Shown here: piece after piece, positions 35,365 to 48,300 of the stretch
Numbering within the stretch: the first letter of the stretch is position 1
Layout: the number at the start of each line of letters is the position of its first letter
NCBI GenBank assembly: GCA_945643635.1
Contig: CALZFC010000349.1
Location: 3,608,501 to 3,672,500 of the forward strand
Origin: Allodiplogaster sudhausi
Taxonomy: Eukaryota > Nematoda > Chromadorea > Rhabditida > Diplogasteridae
Reading direction: 5' to 3'
DNA length: 64,000 bases
Translations under genes and position numbers: made by a program
The notes under the pieces: generated by a model
What the model was told of the DNA's origin: nothing
The model's database searches: none
The model's input: the letters and a program-made list of their open reading frames with translations, nothing else

Positions 35365-36338
35365 TATTCAACGGAGGCTGCAGTGACTATTTAGGAACAA
35401 GGCATGGCTTAAATATTCAGCTCCAATGTTGCGGTTTAGCTATTTTTGGAGACGCTACAGCATTTGACCAGATGCGGAAAAATTTGGTTGGCAATTTTTT
35501 ATTATCGAAGAATGCCTCGCTCGAAAGGGATATGTGTGCTTAGCTGAAGATTTCGCATGCAACATTTACATATGTGTATGGCAAATTGCGTGGACAGAAT
35601 TTCATGACTTTCTGTCCTAATGAAACGGTCTTGGCACGATATCATCAATCCTTTCCACCACGTTTCTTAGCTTTGGGAAGCAATTCGGAGTTAAATATAG
35701 AAAACATTTTCATAATGTTTAGCACACACTTTTGCGATGACTAATATACATTTACACTTGTTCAAGCATATCAAGGTGAAATTCAGTTTCAAGGTCATTT
35801 ACGTATCATCGAGAAAGCTCCTACCACGAAGTCCCTGACGGATTTGGACGGAATGATAAAAAGAACGGAGTAAAGAATCAACAGAAATGGTGTTTCTGCC
35901 CCTCGCCTCTCTCCCAGAAACTTGTGCTGTGCACCGCTGCCAGGTCAGCCTACGTGTTAATAAAAACCCGGACAATGTTGGTTGCGCGCACAATATGTAT
36001 GCATTTCATGGGCATGACTCGTTATTCTTTTTTTTTAATGGCGGGACAATAAAAGTTTGGGGAATTCAAAGTAGAAAACAGTGCTAATTTCCTCAGGGCA
36101 TGGAGGTTTTTGTGGCTTCGAGACACTTGCAATCGAAGTTTCTAGCACAACCTGACCAAATAAAAAAAAACAAGACACTATTTATTCGCGTCGGACCTCC
36201 TTTAAAAATTAGATTATTCCTATTTAATTTTCTTTAGAATATTCCACACTGTGAATGCTCGAGAATATTCCAAATGACGAGAATGCCAGACATTGCATAG
36301 CATAGCTGGCTTGGAATGCAATGTAGTCCAATAAACAA
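35365..36338. other. CAP pseudogene upstream region; otherwise empty
   Basis: About 35,370-35,560 corresponds to the promoter side of the CAP gene. Beyond 35,600 I see AT-rich single-copy DNA and no supportable gene. Confidence 0.4.
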
Positions 36339-36357
36339 GCGTCGGTGGTTCAGTGGT
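36339..36357 (+). pseudogene. tRNA-Gly 5' fragment
   Basis: GCGTCGGTGGTTCAGTGGT is identical to the first 19 nt of the tRNA-Gly-like gene at 18,909, and the preceding 'aacaa' is shared too. It breaks off within the D arm and runs into a piece of the 23-27 kb repeat (36,365-36,450). Confidence 0.7.
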
Positions 36358-36450
36358 GGTCTAATAATTTTGTCCACAAGTAACAAGTTTTCGCAGTTAG
36401 GGAGGCTCGTAGGCGTTTGATCCACCTGCTCGCCCGTTGAAAGGGAAGAA

Positions 36451-37157
36451 GCCACTAGAGGTCGGATACACATGCACAACGCTTCTCTTCTATCAATAAT
36501 TTTATTGATGCATTTCAAATGTGCGAATTTATTTGTATATGAGAATTATAGTAATTCAACGAGTGCAAAAGGCCCTAATTGCATACTTATGCGCTAATTA
36601 TATCATTAATTATATCATTGCAGATAACTTGGAACATACTGATTATGTTTGCATTGAAAAGTAGATGAAGCTTCACATATCAACAACACAAAGAATACTT
36701 CGCTCCAAATATTGGTTGGAAAGTAGTAAAAACATGACTTTGAAGTTTTTGTTTGGCGCCAGGCTCTAATCTTTCAGCTACATATATTTTAACCCTAAAA
36801 ACACCTTACCCTCAATTATGTATAGTCTGGATGTGGAAAAACAGGACGATTCTAAATGCATAAGGATCTTTCCACATACATACATAGTTTCCATGCCGAC
36901 GGGCTCGAAGATTGGAACATTGCGAGCGCGCGCTGCGTTCCAAATCGGCAATGTTGGCGGTATATCACTGTAATTACGGCAATGCATAGTGCAGTAGTGC
37001 CTTCACATCTTCTTGTCATTCATTCGCATCACTTCCTTTTTTGTTTGCTTCTTGTTTCTTAATCCATTAATCCGCCACTGCTTCAATTGCTCACTTTTAC
37101 AAAATAATATGTACGAATTTCACATCAAAACTATCATTGTAGCAATCAAATTGTCTA
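36451..37157. other. Intergenic, no gene seen
   Basis: Single-copy AT-rich sequence with no tRNA, coding or repeat feature that I can support. Confidence 0.4.
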
Positions 37158-38746
37158 AACACAATAGGCTGTATTTCAAAGTTGAAAAAAATTTTCCGCG
37201 CGAGACCCAGTACCGTAATCTTATAAATTCGATTGGTCATAAGTCGCTTCAAACTTATAATTAGACAACCATCGCGCTATCATTGGATAGCTGATTGAAC
37301 GGGCTTTAATTTTGATCTTGGAAGATATTTTCGAAAAATTTGAATTTAGCCCTAAAACACGGCCCTAAACATTTTCGAAGACGGTTTTTAATCAAAATAA
37401 GTATGTTATGTTCATTTCGCTACAACCGCTCCTGGATAGGCTTAAAGTACGTGACATTTGCTACAACATATATCTCTTTCAATAGAATTGAAGGTCTCGC
37501 TCTTAGGTTCCCAAACGCTTGAACATGATCCTGTGTAAACTGCAACACCGTGCAAGCGCATTCTTCGATCCATAACTGCGCTCAATGTCAATATTACAAA
37601 ATCGTAAGTTTATCATCTAAGAGGTCTCACGGAGATCTTTAAATGTTACATACATTATTTTATTGAAAAGTTTCAATTTATATGGAAATTTCGTTACGTA
37701 CAATTAGAAGGTTTAAAAAACTACTTTAAAAACATTTTCGCCTGTCGAAACATACATCATAAGAAAGAGGATGAAATTTGCTACAAGATGAACCCCTTTC
37801 AATTGAATTCCATGTATACGATCTTTTGTAATAATAATAAATCATAAAAGTAGTGCCAGTAGCGTCGCTGTCATTTCGCACAAGAATTCACATTTTAGGT
37901 TATTCGAATTAGAATATTCCAATCCCTTTTTCTACAGTTTTTCCATAAGGCCTTGTTATCCTACTCTTATGGCTTATAACAAAAGATCTTAAGCATGGAA
38001 TTCCATTGAAAGGGGTTCATCTTGCACCCAATTTGATCCTCTCTTATGATGCATGTTTCGACAGGCGAAAATGTTTTTAAAGTAGTCGTTTCAGCCTTCT
38101 AATTGTACATAACGAAGTTTCCCATATAAATTGAAAATTTTAAATAAAATAATGTATGTAACATTTGAAGATCTCCGTGAGAGCCCTTAGATGATATATT
38201 TACGATTTTGTAATATTGACATTGAGCGCAGTTATGGATCGAAGAATGCGCTTGCACGGTGTTACAGTTCACATATGATCATGTTTAAGCGTTTGGGAAC
38301 CTAAGAGCGAGGCCTTCAATTCTTTTGAAAGAGATATATGTTGTAGCAAATTTCACGTACTTTAAGCCTATCCAGGAGCGGTTGTAGCGAAATGAACATA
38401 AAATACTTAATTTCGGTAAAAACCACCTTCGAAAATGTTTAGGGCCGTGTTTTAGGGCACAATTCAAATTTTTCGTAAATATCTTCCATGATCGAAATTA
38501 AAGCCCGTTCAATAAGCTATCCAATGATAGCTCGATGGTTGTCTAATAATAAGTTTGAAGCGACTTATGAGCAATCGAATTTATAAGATTACGGTACTGG
38601 GTCTCGCGCGGAAAATTTTTTTCACCTTTGAAATACAGCCTATTGTGTTCACCACGTCGAGTTGTATACTATAATCAATTTTGGTTAAGAAATTCGAAAA
38701 AAAATTCCTAGGGCAGGCCTTGATCGAACGATACTGACAGGCTCTC
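37158..38746. mobile_element. GAGAGCC fold-back element, left end truncated
   Basis: Left arm about 37,158-37,835 and right arm about 37,975-38,746 are mutual inverses (for example 'ttgctacaacatatatctctttcaa' and its complement). They are separated by about 140 bp. The right end is CTGACAGGCTCTC followed by TTAA (38,747-38,750). The left arm stops at 'acacaataggctg', so the outer roughly 100 bp is missing; that missing part is what the solo fragment at 19,004 preserves. The 60-residue mirrored ORFs in the arms are not considered genes. Confidence 0.8.
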
Positions 38747-38884
38747 TTAATGCGACTAAGTGATAGGTTCCGCAACGAAGTCGTTGTTCGGCCATAAAAC
38801 AAACTCGTCTGAGCCCTTTACATAATCGGCACGATAGAACGATACATCAATTGATTTATCGAATGCTTTGAATTTTTGAGGAAA

Positions 38885-40512
38885 ATGAAGCAAATTCACT
38901 ATGAATTACATCCCTTCGATCCCGACTATTTATCGGCAGTAATACGAAATCTCATTTCCAAAGGAGCAGGCATCATGTGTGTCATCGGTCTATCTATCAT
39001 GATGTTTCGCGAGCCGAATCTTTTCAGGAAGTACAAGGTATTTTTTTTAATTATATAATTTTCCCACCAGAAAAAAAGTATTATTGATTTTTCTATCATA
39101 ATAAAGAATAGGCAAAATTATTGCCCTCATTTTAAAGTGCGTAAGATGGCCAAATTTAGATGTCAATCGTTTATTTGACGTACGGCGGCTTCGCTGTGAC
39201 TTTGCCAACGCTTGCCTTCAACGCCTTCATGCTTATGGCGATCCTCTGGAAGCCGACGCCGATTCAAATTTCCGTTCTCTTGTGCTCGTCACTCAAGCAT
39301 TTTGCCGATGTCACTCAACCTTGCCAGTCAGGCATATATGACGGTGCCAACTAAAAAAACGGTCGTTTTTTTAGTTGGCACCGTCATATATGCACAGTTT
39401 GTTTCTTTTTTCAACTTGGCTTCTTTTTGTCTATTTTTGGCGACACATAAAATGGTCGCACCGGCGATTTTACTTCGTGCATATCAGAAGAAAGTTTCCG
39501 CCATCCTAAATCTCTGATCTTGTCACGATGCTAAGAAGGTACTGTACTTGAGCGAGCACGCGAGAGCGCATGGAAAGAGTGCAAATTTTATTTTAATATG
39601 CACGCACATTCGCCGGAGCGATCCTTTAAACACTATTACTCTAATGTCTCAAAATTTTGAAGAAAAAAAAACAAAAGTAAGACTTTTTGAGGCAATGCCA
39701 CTTATCCGTTATGTCAACATTATTCACAAAGTGAATGCGTCACTGAAGCAACAAATTCTGCTAACATTTCTTCTCTCATCGCCCATGGTTGAACTTTGAA
39801 ATTGTTTACTTTATTCTTATTTGTGACAATTTGTCACAAACAAGTACAAGTTCATCAGTTGGCCTGCGGAGTGTTGTAGATTCTCGTGGGAACTGAAGCT
39901 CCTAGTGACGAGTGTCCTCTCTTCATTATCATAGAGTGGCCAGGATTGCTAATTGTTGGTATTTTATCTTTTATTAGAATATGTAAATATACATCATATA
40001 TTAAAAAAAAACTCCTCCTACAAGTGAATTACAGATTTTCAATGGATATCCTATGGCGCAAGCTCTTATCGCGCTTTCATGCAATTCCAACGTACTCGTT
40101 TACTTGTTACATTCTCGAAGATCGTTCAAAAAGTCCAGTTAGTCATTGACACGTTTTACAGTACAGATAGAAGGAAAGTTTTCGCTTTCTTCTAAGAAGA
40201 CAAACTATGATCACACAGGCGAAGGCTATCGTAGTCGACTTCAGCTTTCTATCGGCCTATTCGCTCAATCGATACTAGAAATAGTGCTATTTTCATTCAG
40301 TATGGCATTCAGCTTCTTGTTCAACTACGGTACGATGATAAGCATGATTATAATTAAAAATAAAATAATAAAAAAAGTTTTCTTTAGGAATCATGGTTCC
40401 GAATTGGCTATTGACTTTGTCTATTGGCATGGGTTCCCTGGCAAGCTTACTGAATCCGCTAGCTGCCGCAATTGGCATTCCAGCCTTCCGTCATCAAATT
40501 CTCAGGAATTAG
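38885..40512 (+). pseudogene. 7TM chemoreceptor-like gene, probably interrupted by a MITE
   Basis: Exon 38,885-39,037 (51 codons) holds a first hydrophobic helix (GAGIMCVIGLSIMMF) and a basic loop. An exon from 39,160 holds a second helix (YLTYGGFAVTLPTLAFNAFM). About 39,880-39,960 and 40,030-40,120 hold loop/helix-like pieces. About 40,215-40,329 and 40,388-40,512 give two last helices, with LLNPLAAAIGIPAFRHQIL before the stop. The layout fits a nematode serpentine chemoreceptor; I cannot assign the family. A 52-bp MITE at 39,337 falls where a third helix would continue and closes the frame, unless a donor at 39,326 removes it. Exons between 39,390 and 39,880 could not be modelled. Confidence 0.5.
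39337..39388. mobile_element. Palindromic MITE family 1, 52-bp internally deleted copy
   Basis: Perfect palindrome TATGACGGTGCCAACT...AGTTGGCACCGTCATA with TA directly repeated outside (39,335-39,336 and 39,389-39,390). It keeps only the outer 26 bp of each arm found in the copies at 10,872 and 13,468. Confidence 0.85.
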
Positions 40513-42040
40513 TATAATAGCGTTTCATAGAAAGATTCTATCCGGTGTCGAATTACAGTAGAGAAATCACAAGTAGTACCGTTTATTCCCCCAGTTTACG
40601 AAATTTTTCTTCGCGCGGAGAGCATGAAGAAAGAATTATGTCTTATCCTCCGGAATCCAGGTGAAACAAGCGTTGATGGTATGTATAGCATTCTTGAATA
40701 TTCATGCCAATTTATGAGGCAAATCAATGGCTTCGTGCGGTTCTTTGCTGTTGTAAATTCATTGTCAGCATCACATTAACGTAAATTAATATTATCATAG
40801 CTAATTGGGATAGTTTTCATCTGGACTAAATTTCAATGATTAATTTCAATGACAACTCTTACTTGCACTCTCATGGTCTCTTTCAGCTAATAATTTCTCT
40901 TACGCTAGCACGGCAAGACACAATAGAAGACGAGTCATTGGATATGCATTTCACAATTCGTGAGAGTTGGAAGTGGCCCGAATTCCCAGGAAAAAAGATA
41001 AACATGTCCTACATTTACTAGGCTTTATCCGTTCACACTTTGATAAACCAGCAGTGCTATTAATCTAGATAAAAGTCGATACAGTTTCACAAAAAGTTGA
41101 TGAACATTTCAGCTAAAGTTGCTGCAGTTTCCTTTTTTTTCAGAAAGATCGTCTTGAGTGGTCAAGACAAGGCAATGTGTCTTTAGGCTTCCTCAAGATA
41201 ATATTGACTGCTTCGACACTTTACATGCACAAGCTTTAGTGAAGTTTGAAAGTTCATACTGTATCTGTCTGAAGGGAATTTGAATCACATTTCCCATTTT
41301 TATACTAAAACGTATAAAAGATGCTCTCGACGTTCTGGTTTTTATTGGTTCAGATTTCAACAAAAGTTTGTTCTAGTTTTCTTCCAAGATTAATCGCACG
41401 GCAGATGCTCATGACAACGTCTCTCTGCAATATTTAGATACTGATTCAAGCTACCACGAATACCGGGTGGGAAAAATAAAAGCCTGATGTAGTAACCTTT
41501 ACATCTTTACATATTCTATATTCTCTTTCATATATCATTCTACATGGCCATGGAGTGCAATCACTTTTCTTTTGCATTCTGTCTTGCTATTAATCTAGTA
41601 ATCTAAAAGTGGATCCAGTTGTCAGTCAAATGAAAACTTGATACAAAAATTATACCGTCACTGTTTCAAATGCGCATCACTTTTGCGCGCAAGAATATCG
41701 GAACACAAAAATATATCCAGAGTGGTTGAGAAATCAGTGTGAAACTGGTTTGTGCCAACAAGATCTGATCGGGGGCAACGCAAGCATTGCCCAGTTAGTA
41801 GCAGCGGGCTCTGTCAGAGCATAAGTGTCGCAAGTTCAAACCGAGATCGGTGCGTTAATTTTGCACAATCATATTCCTCATGAATTGTCCACTTCATTAT
41901 ATAAACGTGCGCCATGTTTGGTCTCAAAATGAAAATTTACTTTTTTTTTTACGAAACTGGTGCCAGTGTTGTTCAGATTAATTGCACGACTGATGATTAA
42001 ATAGAAGCTTTTGATGCCGGCATACATATATCTTTAAATT
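40513..42040. other. Intergenic; one tRNA-like sequence
   Basis: At about 41,785-41,860 'gcccagttagtagcagcggg' followed by 'gtcgcaagttcaaaccga' resembles A and B boxes of a tRNA-derived SINE. Nothing else is recognised. Confidence 0.4.
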
Positions 42041-42044
42041 GAAC

Positions 42045-42340
42045 TAAACACAAATGACATATTTAAAAAGAGGTTAATATCTGGATCGTCAATTAAACTA
42101 AATAAAAAAAATGACAATTAAAAAAAACAGTTAGTATCTGGACCGTCAACTAAACTAAACAAAAAAGACCTATTTAAAAAAAAACTGTAAATAACTGGAG
42201 CGTCAATTAAACTTTAAAAAAAATAAAGGTTTTTTTAAGTTTAGTGATTGTCAACTAAACTTAAAAAAGAAAGATTTATTTTCAAAAAAAGGTTAATATC
42301 TGGACTGTCAATTAAAGTGAAAAATTACATATTAAAAAAA
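42045..42340. repeat. Tandem repeat, ~57-bp AT-rich unit
   Basis: About five degenerate copies of a unit containing 'tatctggaccgtcaattaaactaaa' plus an A-rich stretch. It abuts the stop codon of the Srt gene (minus strand), so it forms its 3' UTR or immediate downstream region. Confidence 0.7.
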
Positions 42341-42342
42341 GG

Positions 42343-45300
42343 TTAATGGCGACTGGATGCGACAGCGTCTTGCAGACAAATTGTGGGAGAGGTATTGATG
42401 GTGAAGGCCGAGGTGGCAAAGCTGCTCGTCTGGCGGAAGCCCACGTTCTTTTCGAGGAAACCGACGATGCTGCGGCGAATTGTTGGATTTAAGACGATGT
42501 AGATCACAGAAGGACAGCCTAAAGAATGGAAAAGAGATAGAAAGAGATATAAAGAGAGAGAAAGAGCAAGGGGGGGTATGGAGAGAATGAAGGAGGAAGT
42601 GGAGAGTGAGAGGCGAGAAAACATCGTTTGGCTATAAAAGAAGAGTCAAGCACAATTTTTAATGAGCGAGTAATTTGCATTTTCAAAAAAATGTCATTTG
42701 AAAGACTAAGACAGTGGAATTGATTGGTAGGATTTAAGAGAGCCTCTCTGTAATGATCAAGGAGCGTCTGCCCTGAGGAATTTTTGTTTTCTTTTACTTT
42801 GAAAACTTTATGAGGGATGTATCCCTTGTTCATAACGAAGTCTAGGCGGTCAGAAAGTTTAGAAAAATTTTTTCACTTAGATATAAGTCGTAATGTTCAT
42901 AAACTTTGGATGAACATATCTAACGTTATACTTAATATTTCTCAATATTCTTTTCACTGTTCCATTCCTTGTCGAAAACTACACAAAAAATCCCGGATGA
43001 CCATATTCGAAAAATTAAAATTTTTATAACTTTTGGTCAATTGAATTTTTTGAAAAGTGGTTTTCAGCCAATAACTTTTTTTTTTACTATTACTTTCCAA
43101 AAACTGAATCATCCACGTGAAAGAGGAGCGAAAACTACATATAATATGTTTCTACGACGAAAAATCTCGGACACTTTTTTGGGTATCTGCATTTGAATAA
43201 GCGTTCCTAAGCTAATTTCGGCTTTGGCTGCAAATAAAAATTTCTTTGAAACTTCATCAATTGTAAAATAGAATGTTCCATTCGATGTAATTTTTCATGC
43301 TCTTTCAAATGGTATACACTTTGTTTGCAAAAGAAATTAGTCTAAGGGCCTAAAATTGACTTTTTGTGTTTTTGGCCAATTTCTGATGTTAAAATACTCA
43401 TTCTTTGGAACATGAATAGATCATGTAGACCGATTTTACACATAACATTTATTCTTCAAGAAAGAGCATTTAAAACTGAGTCGGATACAGCTTTATAATC
43501 AAAATCTGAGGACACATTTTTTGGGAATATGTATTTGAATGCAGATTGTTGAAGGCGATATTGCTGAATATTTTTTTAGCAAATATTTAAAATTTGTTCT
43601 TTTGAAACATCTAGCAACCAATAATGGGTATTCCAGAATTGTTCAAAGTTCTTTTATGATATACCACTCAAAAGTATTCAAAAAGTCAAGAAATTTCATT
43701 TTTACGAGAATTGCTGGTGAAATAAATGTATGAAAACCTATTCGGAGCCAACTATCAGGCCATATTTGAGCCGCAGTGCTAAAACGATCATAACCGTTCG
43801 AAAGAGCAGAGACTTTTGCATAATATATCCATAGATGAAAGAGGAATACTAGTTCATGTTTCTGAAATCTTGAAATTTCGAAAAAAAATCGACGACAGGA
43901 TTCGACTATTTTGAGCTGTTCTGAGATAAATGGTACCACTGGAACTTATGTTCTGAAAACTGTGCCATAAGGTTTTTTGAGACGAGAAACATAAATTTGA
44001 CGTTCATTTTCTACTTTTGAGTACCATCCATGGTATGCTTGATCGAAATGAAATTTTTTCGCATATTATATTTCATTCTTCAGGCAAAAGTACCATGGAT
44101 GGTACTCAAAAGTAGAAAATGAACGTCAAATTTATGTTTCTCATCTCAAAAAACCTTTTGGCACAGTTTTCAGAACATAAGTTCCATTGGTACCATTTAT
44201 CTCAGAACAGCTCAAAATAGTCGAATCCTGTCGTCGATTTTTTTTTCGAAATTTCAAGATTTCTGAAACATGAACTGGTATTGATCTTTCATCGGTGTAT
44301 ATATTATGCAAAAGTCTCTGTTCTTTCGAACGGTTATGACCGTTTTAGCACTGCGGCTCAAATATGGCCTGATAGTTGGCTCCGAATAGGTTTTCATACA
44401 TTTATTTCACCAGCAATTCTCGTAAAATTGAAATTTCTTGACTTTTTGAATACTTTTGAGTGGTATATCATAAAAGAACTTCGAACAATTCTGGAATACC
44501 CATTATTGGGTGCTAGATGTTTCAAAAGAACAAATTTTAAATATTTGCTAAAAAATATTCAGCAATATCGCCTTCAACAGTCTGCATTCAAATACATATT
44601 CCCAAAAAAAGTGCCCTCAGATTTTGATTATAAAGCTGTATCCGACTCAGTTTTAAATGCTCTTTCTTCTAGAATAAATATTATGTGGAAAATCGGTCTA
44701 CATGACCTATTCATGTTCCAAAGAATGAGTATTTTAACATCAGAAATTGGCCAAAAACACAAAAAGTAAATTTTAGGCCTTTAGACTAATTTCTTTTGCA
44801 AACAAAGTATATACCATTTGAAAGAGCATGAAAAATTACATCGAATGGAACATTCTATTTTACAATTGATGAAGTTTCAAAGAAATTTTTATTTGCAGCC
44901 AAAGCCGAAATTGGCTTAGGAACGCTTATTCAAATGCAGATACCCAAAAAAGTGTCCGAGATTTTTCATCGTAGAAACATATTATATGTAGTTTTCGCTC
45001 CTCTTTCACGTGGAAGATTCAGTTTTTGGAAAGTAATAGTTAAAAAAAAGTTATTGGCTGAAAACCACTTTTCAAAAAATTCATATGACCAAAAGTTATA
45101 AAAATTTTAATTTTTCGAATATGGTCATCCGGGACTTTTTTGTGTAGTTTTCGACAAGGAATCGAACAGTGAAAAGAATATTGAGAAATATTAAGTATAA
45201 CGTTAGATATGTTCATCCAAAGTTTATGAACATTACGACTTATATCTAAGTGAAAAAAAATTTTCTAAACTTTCTGACAGCCTAGACTTCGTTATGAACA

Positions 45301-48300
45301 AGGGATACATCCCTCATAAAGTTTTCAAAGTTAAAGAAAACAAAAATTCCTCAGGGCAGGAGCCTATACAAGCCTCCTTGAGTCTTACAGAGAGGCTCTC
45401 TTAACTAGCCCGAACTACAAAACAGTCCACTAGGTTCCAGAAACTTGTTCAAATATCTCGTTAAAGAGTTAAACGTGTAAAGCATCGTGTATGAGTCAGC
45501 GTGGTAGGAATTTTCTTGTTCAATCCTCCTTTTTCTTGAAATATCAATTTATTTTTTTCGTTTAACTAAAACTTTTAAATGAACCAACCATGTCCAAGCT
45601 GCCATGCGACGTGTCCGATGCTGAGCAGAATTGGCGGAAAGGGAAAGAACTGGACGTACGCGTAGATCAGAGCAGCCACCAGGTTGAACGAGCAGATTAT
45701 CGACGATTGCAGAAAGACCTTCAGTACTTACTCTTAGTCTCGTACTTACTCCTAAAGTTTTCCTAGCTCTTGAACTAGCACTTACTCTTGAACTTGTACT
45801 AACTCTTAAACTCTTAAAGTAGTACAAAACAGCTATTAACTCTTTAACTATAAAAGCTCTTAAAGTAGTACAAAACAACTATTAACTCTTAAACTATAAA
45901 AGAAGTCGTTAATTGAATAATTCGACAGTCTTCATGAAAACAGTTACCGTTGTATGAGCAGACATTTGTCGGCGGTCGATACTGACGATACTGTAAGAGA
46001 GAAATATTAATGAACGGCATAACTAAAACAAAGTAATGTGTAGTAAGCCGTCACAAAACGAACGAATTGTTGTGGCAGGCGAGCCAGATGCAGAGAACGG
46101 CGTAGAGGGCGCAAGTCAGCACCACGATCAGCAGGTTGTTCGAGGTATGGAAGAGGTTCTCGTACTGCAAAGAGACGGAGATACGCTACAGAGAGTAAGA
46201 GAGAGAGAAAGAGGTGAAGAGAGTGATAGAGAAAATAAAAGACATGGAGAGGGATAGCAAATGATTGAGAACATTTGCTCCGCAAATTCTGACATGGTCT
46301 GTAGTGCGAAAGGTCTACTTTCACTGACTTCTTATTTAAAGAAATATATATTTCATATATTGCGTGCATTCGTACTACTGAAGAAGACCAGCCGACCTCG
46401 ACATGTGGAATGCCAATGAATGGATTGAAGAACCATCCCAGGGCCGTAGAATCAAAAGTGTGCGGCGGAGTAAAGAGCATGAAGAAGAGGCCGTAGCACA
46501 GGGGCAGCATCAGAATCAGCCATGTTCGTCTGCCCTTAATTAGATCTCTTTGCATTTTATTGTAAAGTTTATTATTTTATAATTTTTTTTTTTTACATTT
46601 TAGGTTGCTCCAATAAGTGACTACATGTCTTTCAATACTGTGAGATTTTCATGACTCAACAACTTCACTACTAGTTTATTTTTACATATCTACATACATA
46701 TCCTTTCTTTCTCACACATTCTAAACGTTTTGTTGCGACTGAGAAAGTGACAGATTCTTATTTTGTATTTTTTTTCAAGCGGAAAAAAATGACAATATGA
46801 ATGAACACGGCCTTTAGACACGCATGACTTTCTCTGGCGCAAATAGATGAAATGCCTTTGTCAACCTCGAAGATGACGTTGAGTCTGCCTCGGCTCAGCA
46901 AGTCGAGGAGGCGATTGAGAACGAGCAGAAGGCAAGTCATGCATGCACTCGTCCAAGCACCTAAAATGAAGACACTCTTTCATATCAATCATTCTTGGAA
47001 TCAGAATAGTGCTTGTTTACACTATCACCTACTTCCTATTCATTCTCAAGCCCCGGAATCATTCGCTTCTTTTTCTCTCTTCATAAACAGAAAGTTGGAC
47101 TAACAATAAAGGAATTCTTCTTGCATAATTTCTACTAAAACAACAATAGCATTTATTTATTTCCAGATAGTGTACTTTTTCTGTTAACCGGACCATGAGA
47201 ACAAACATTTTAACTTTTTACTAATTGTCTTTTATTAAAATAAAAAAAAATTAGTTATTTTTCTGATTTAAATATTATATTCATTAACTGCAAACCGAGC
47301 GCAATGGCTCCAATGATGTAATTCTGCTTCGGCGCTCGGCAGTAAACCTCGCCGACGATAGAAAAGTAGCCGGTCACGAAGGAGTTGATGAAGAGAGCGA
47401 CCATGTCGATAATGCCCAGCACGAACATGATCTGTGCCATGAATGGACCAGATTTGTATATTCGAAATAACCAGATTTGCATATTCGAAAGGACCGGAGG
47501 ACAATAAATGTCCTGGGCATTTCAAAGACGCTTGTCTGTGTCTTCGAGGGAGAATAATCGTACGGCTGTTTCGCATATTAGATAATTGTTTTCCACGTGT
47601 ATTACTTCTGATACTCTAATAAGTGAAAATGAAATATCAGCAAAAAAATCTTCCACCCCCTCCATTTCCATTCACTCTCACGTTGCTCACTCAAAGTACC
47701 GGAAATGTATGTACTTATTGTTAGCACCTAGGGAACAGTCGAGAGATAATGGAAAGAAGGGAGAAAATGAGGGTGGAAAAAGTTCTTCAAATGTGCACAG
47801 TTGCCGGAGCTGTCCTCTAAAGTGAATCCTTTCATTCATCTCATAAAGTATTTGTATTTATAATCAAATGGAGAATATATTTATAGCAATTAATTCGACT
47901 TTACGTTTAATGTTTGAACAAACATATTTTTATAGAAAGTTATTGATGAAAAAATTATTCTTCACGAAATCATATGGCACTACAAATAAAGAAGAATAAT
48001 AAGAATTGTAAGAAACAATCACCTTGTAGCACGAAAGACGCATTTGCGCATAGATTGCAGGCATGCATACGACGTAGAGAAGCTCGGAGACGATGCCAAA
48101 GACAATGCAGTATATGCCCCATCCCGTGTGGATGTCGCCCTTCCACGAATCGCCCGGCGGCGCGATTACGCTGCAACTCTAATGTGTTACATACATACAT
48201 ACATATGTATTTCACTTTTACAAGCTTACAAGTTTCCACAATCAGAGACTAGGCCCGTTGCGTGAAGGTTTCATTTTAAAGCTGAGAAAACTCAAAAACT

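Noticed and set aside
37340..38467. Mirrored 60-codon frames in fold-back arms
   Set aside because: The two are the same inverted sequence; no domain and too short.
42738..45400. Possible assembly artefact (false inverted duplication) for the palindrome
   Set aside because: Defined GAGAGCC ends, TTAA on both sides, and relatives with different arms elsewhere favour a true insertion, although a read-level check would be decisive.
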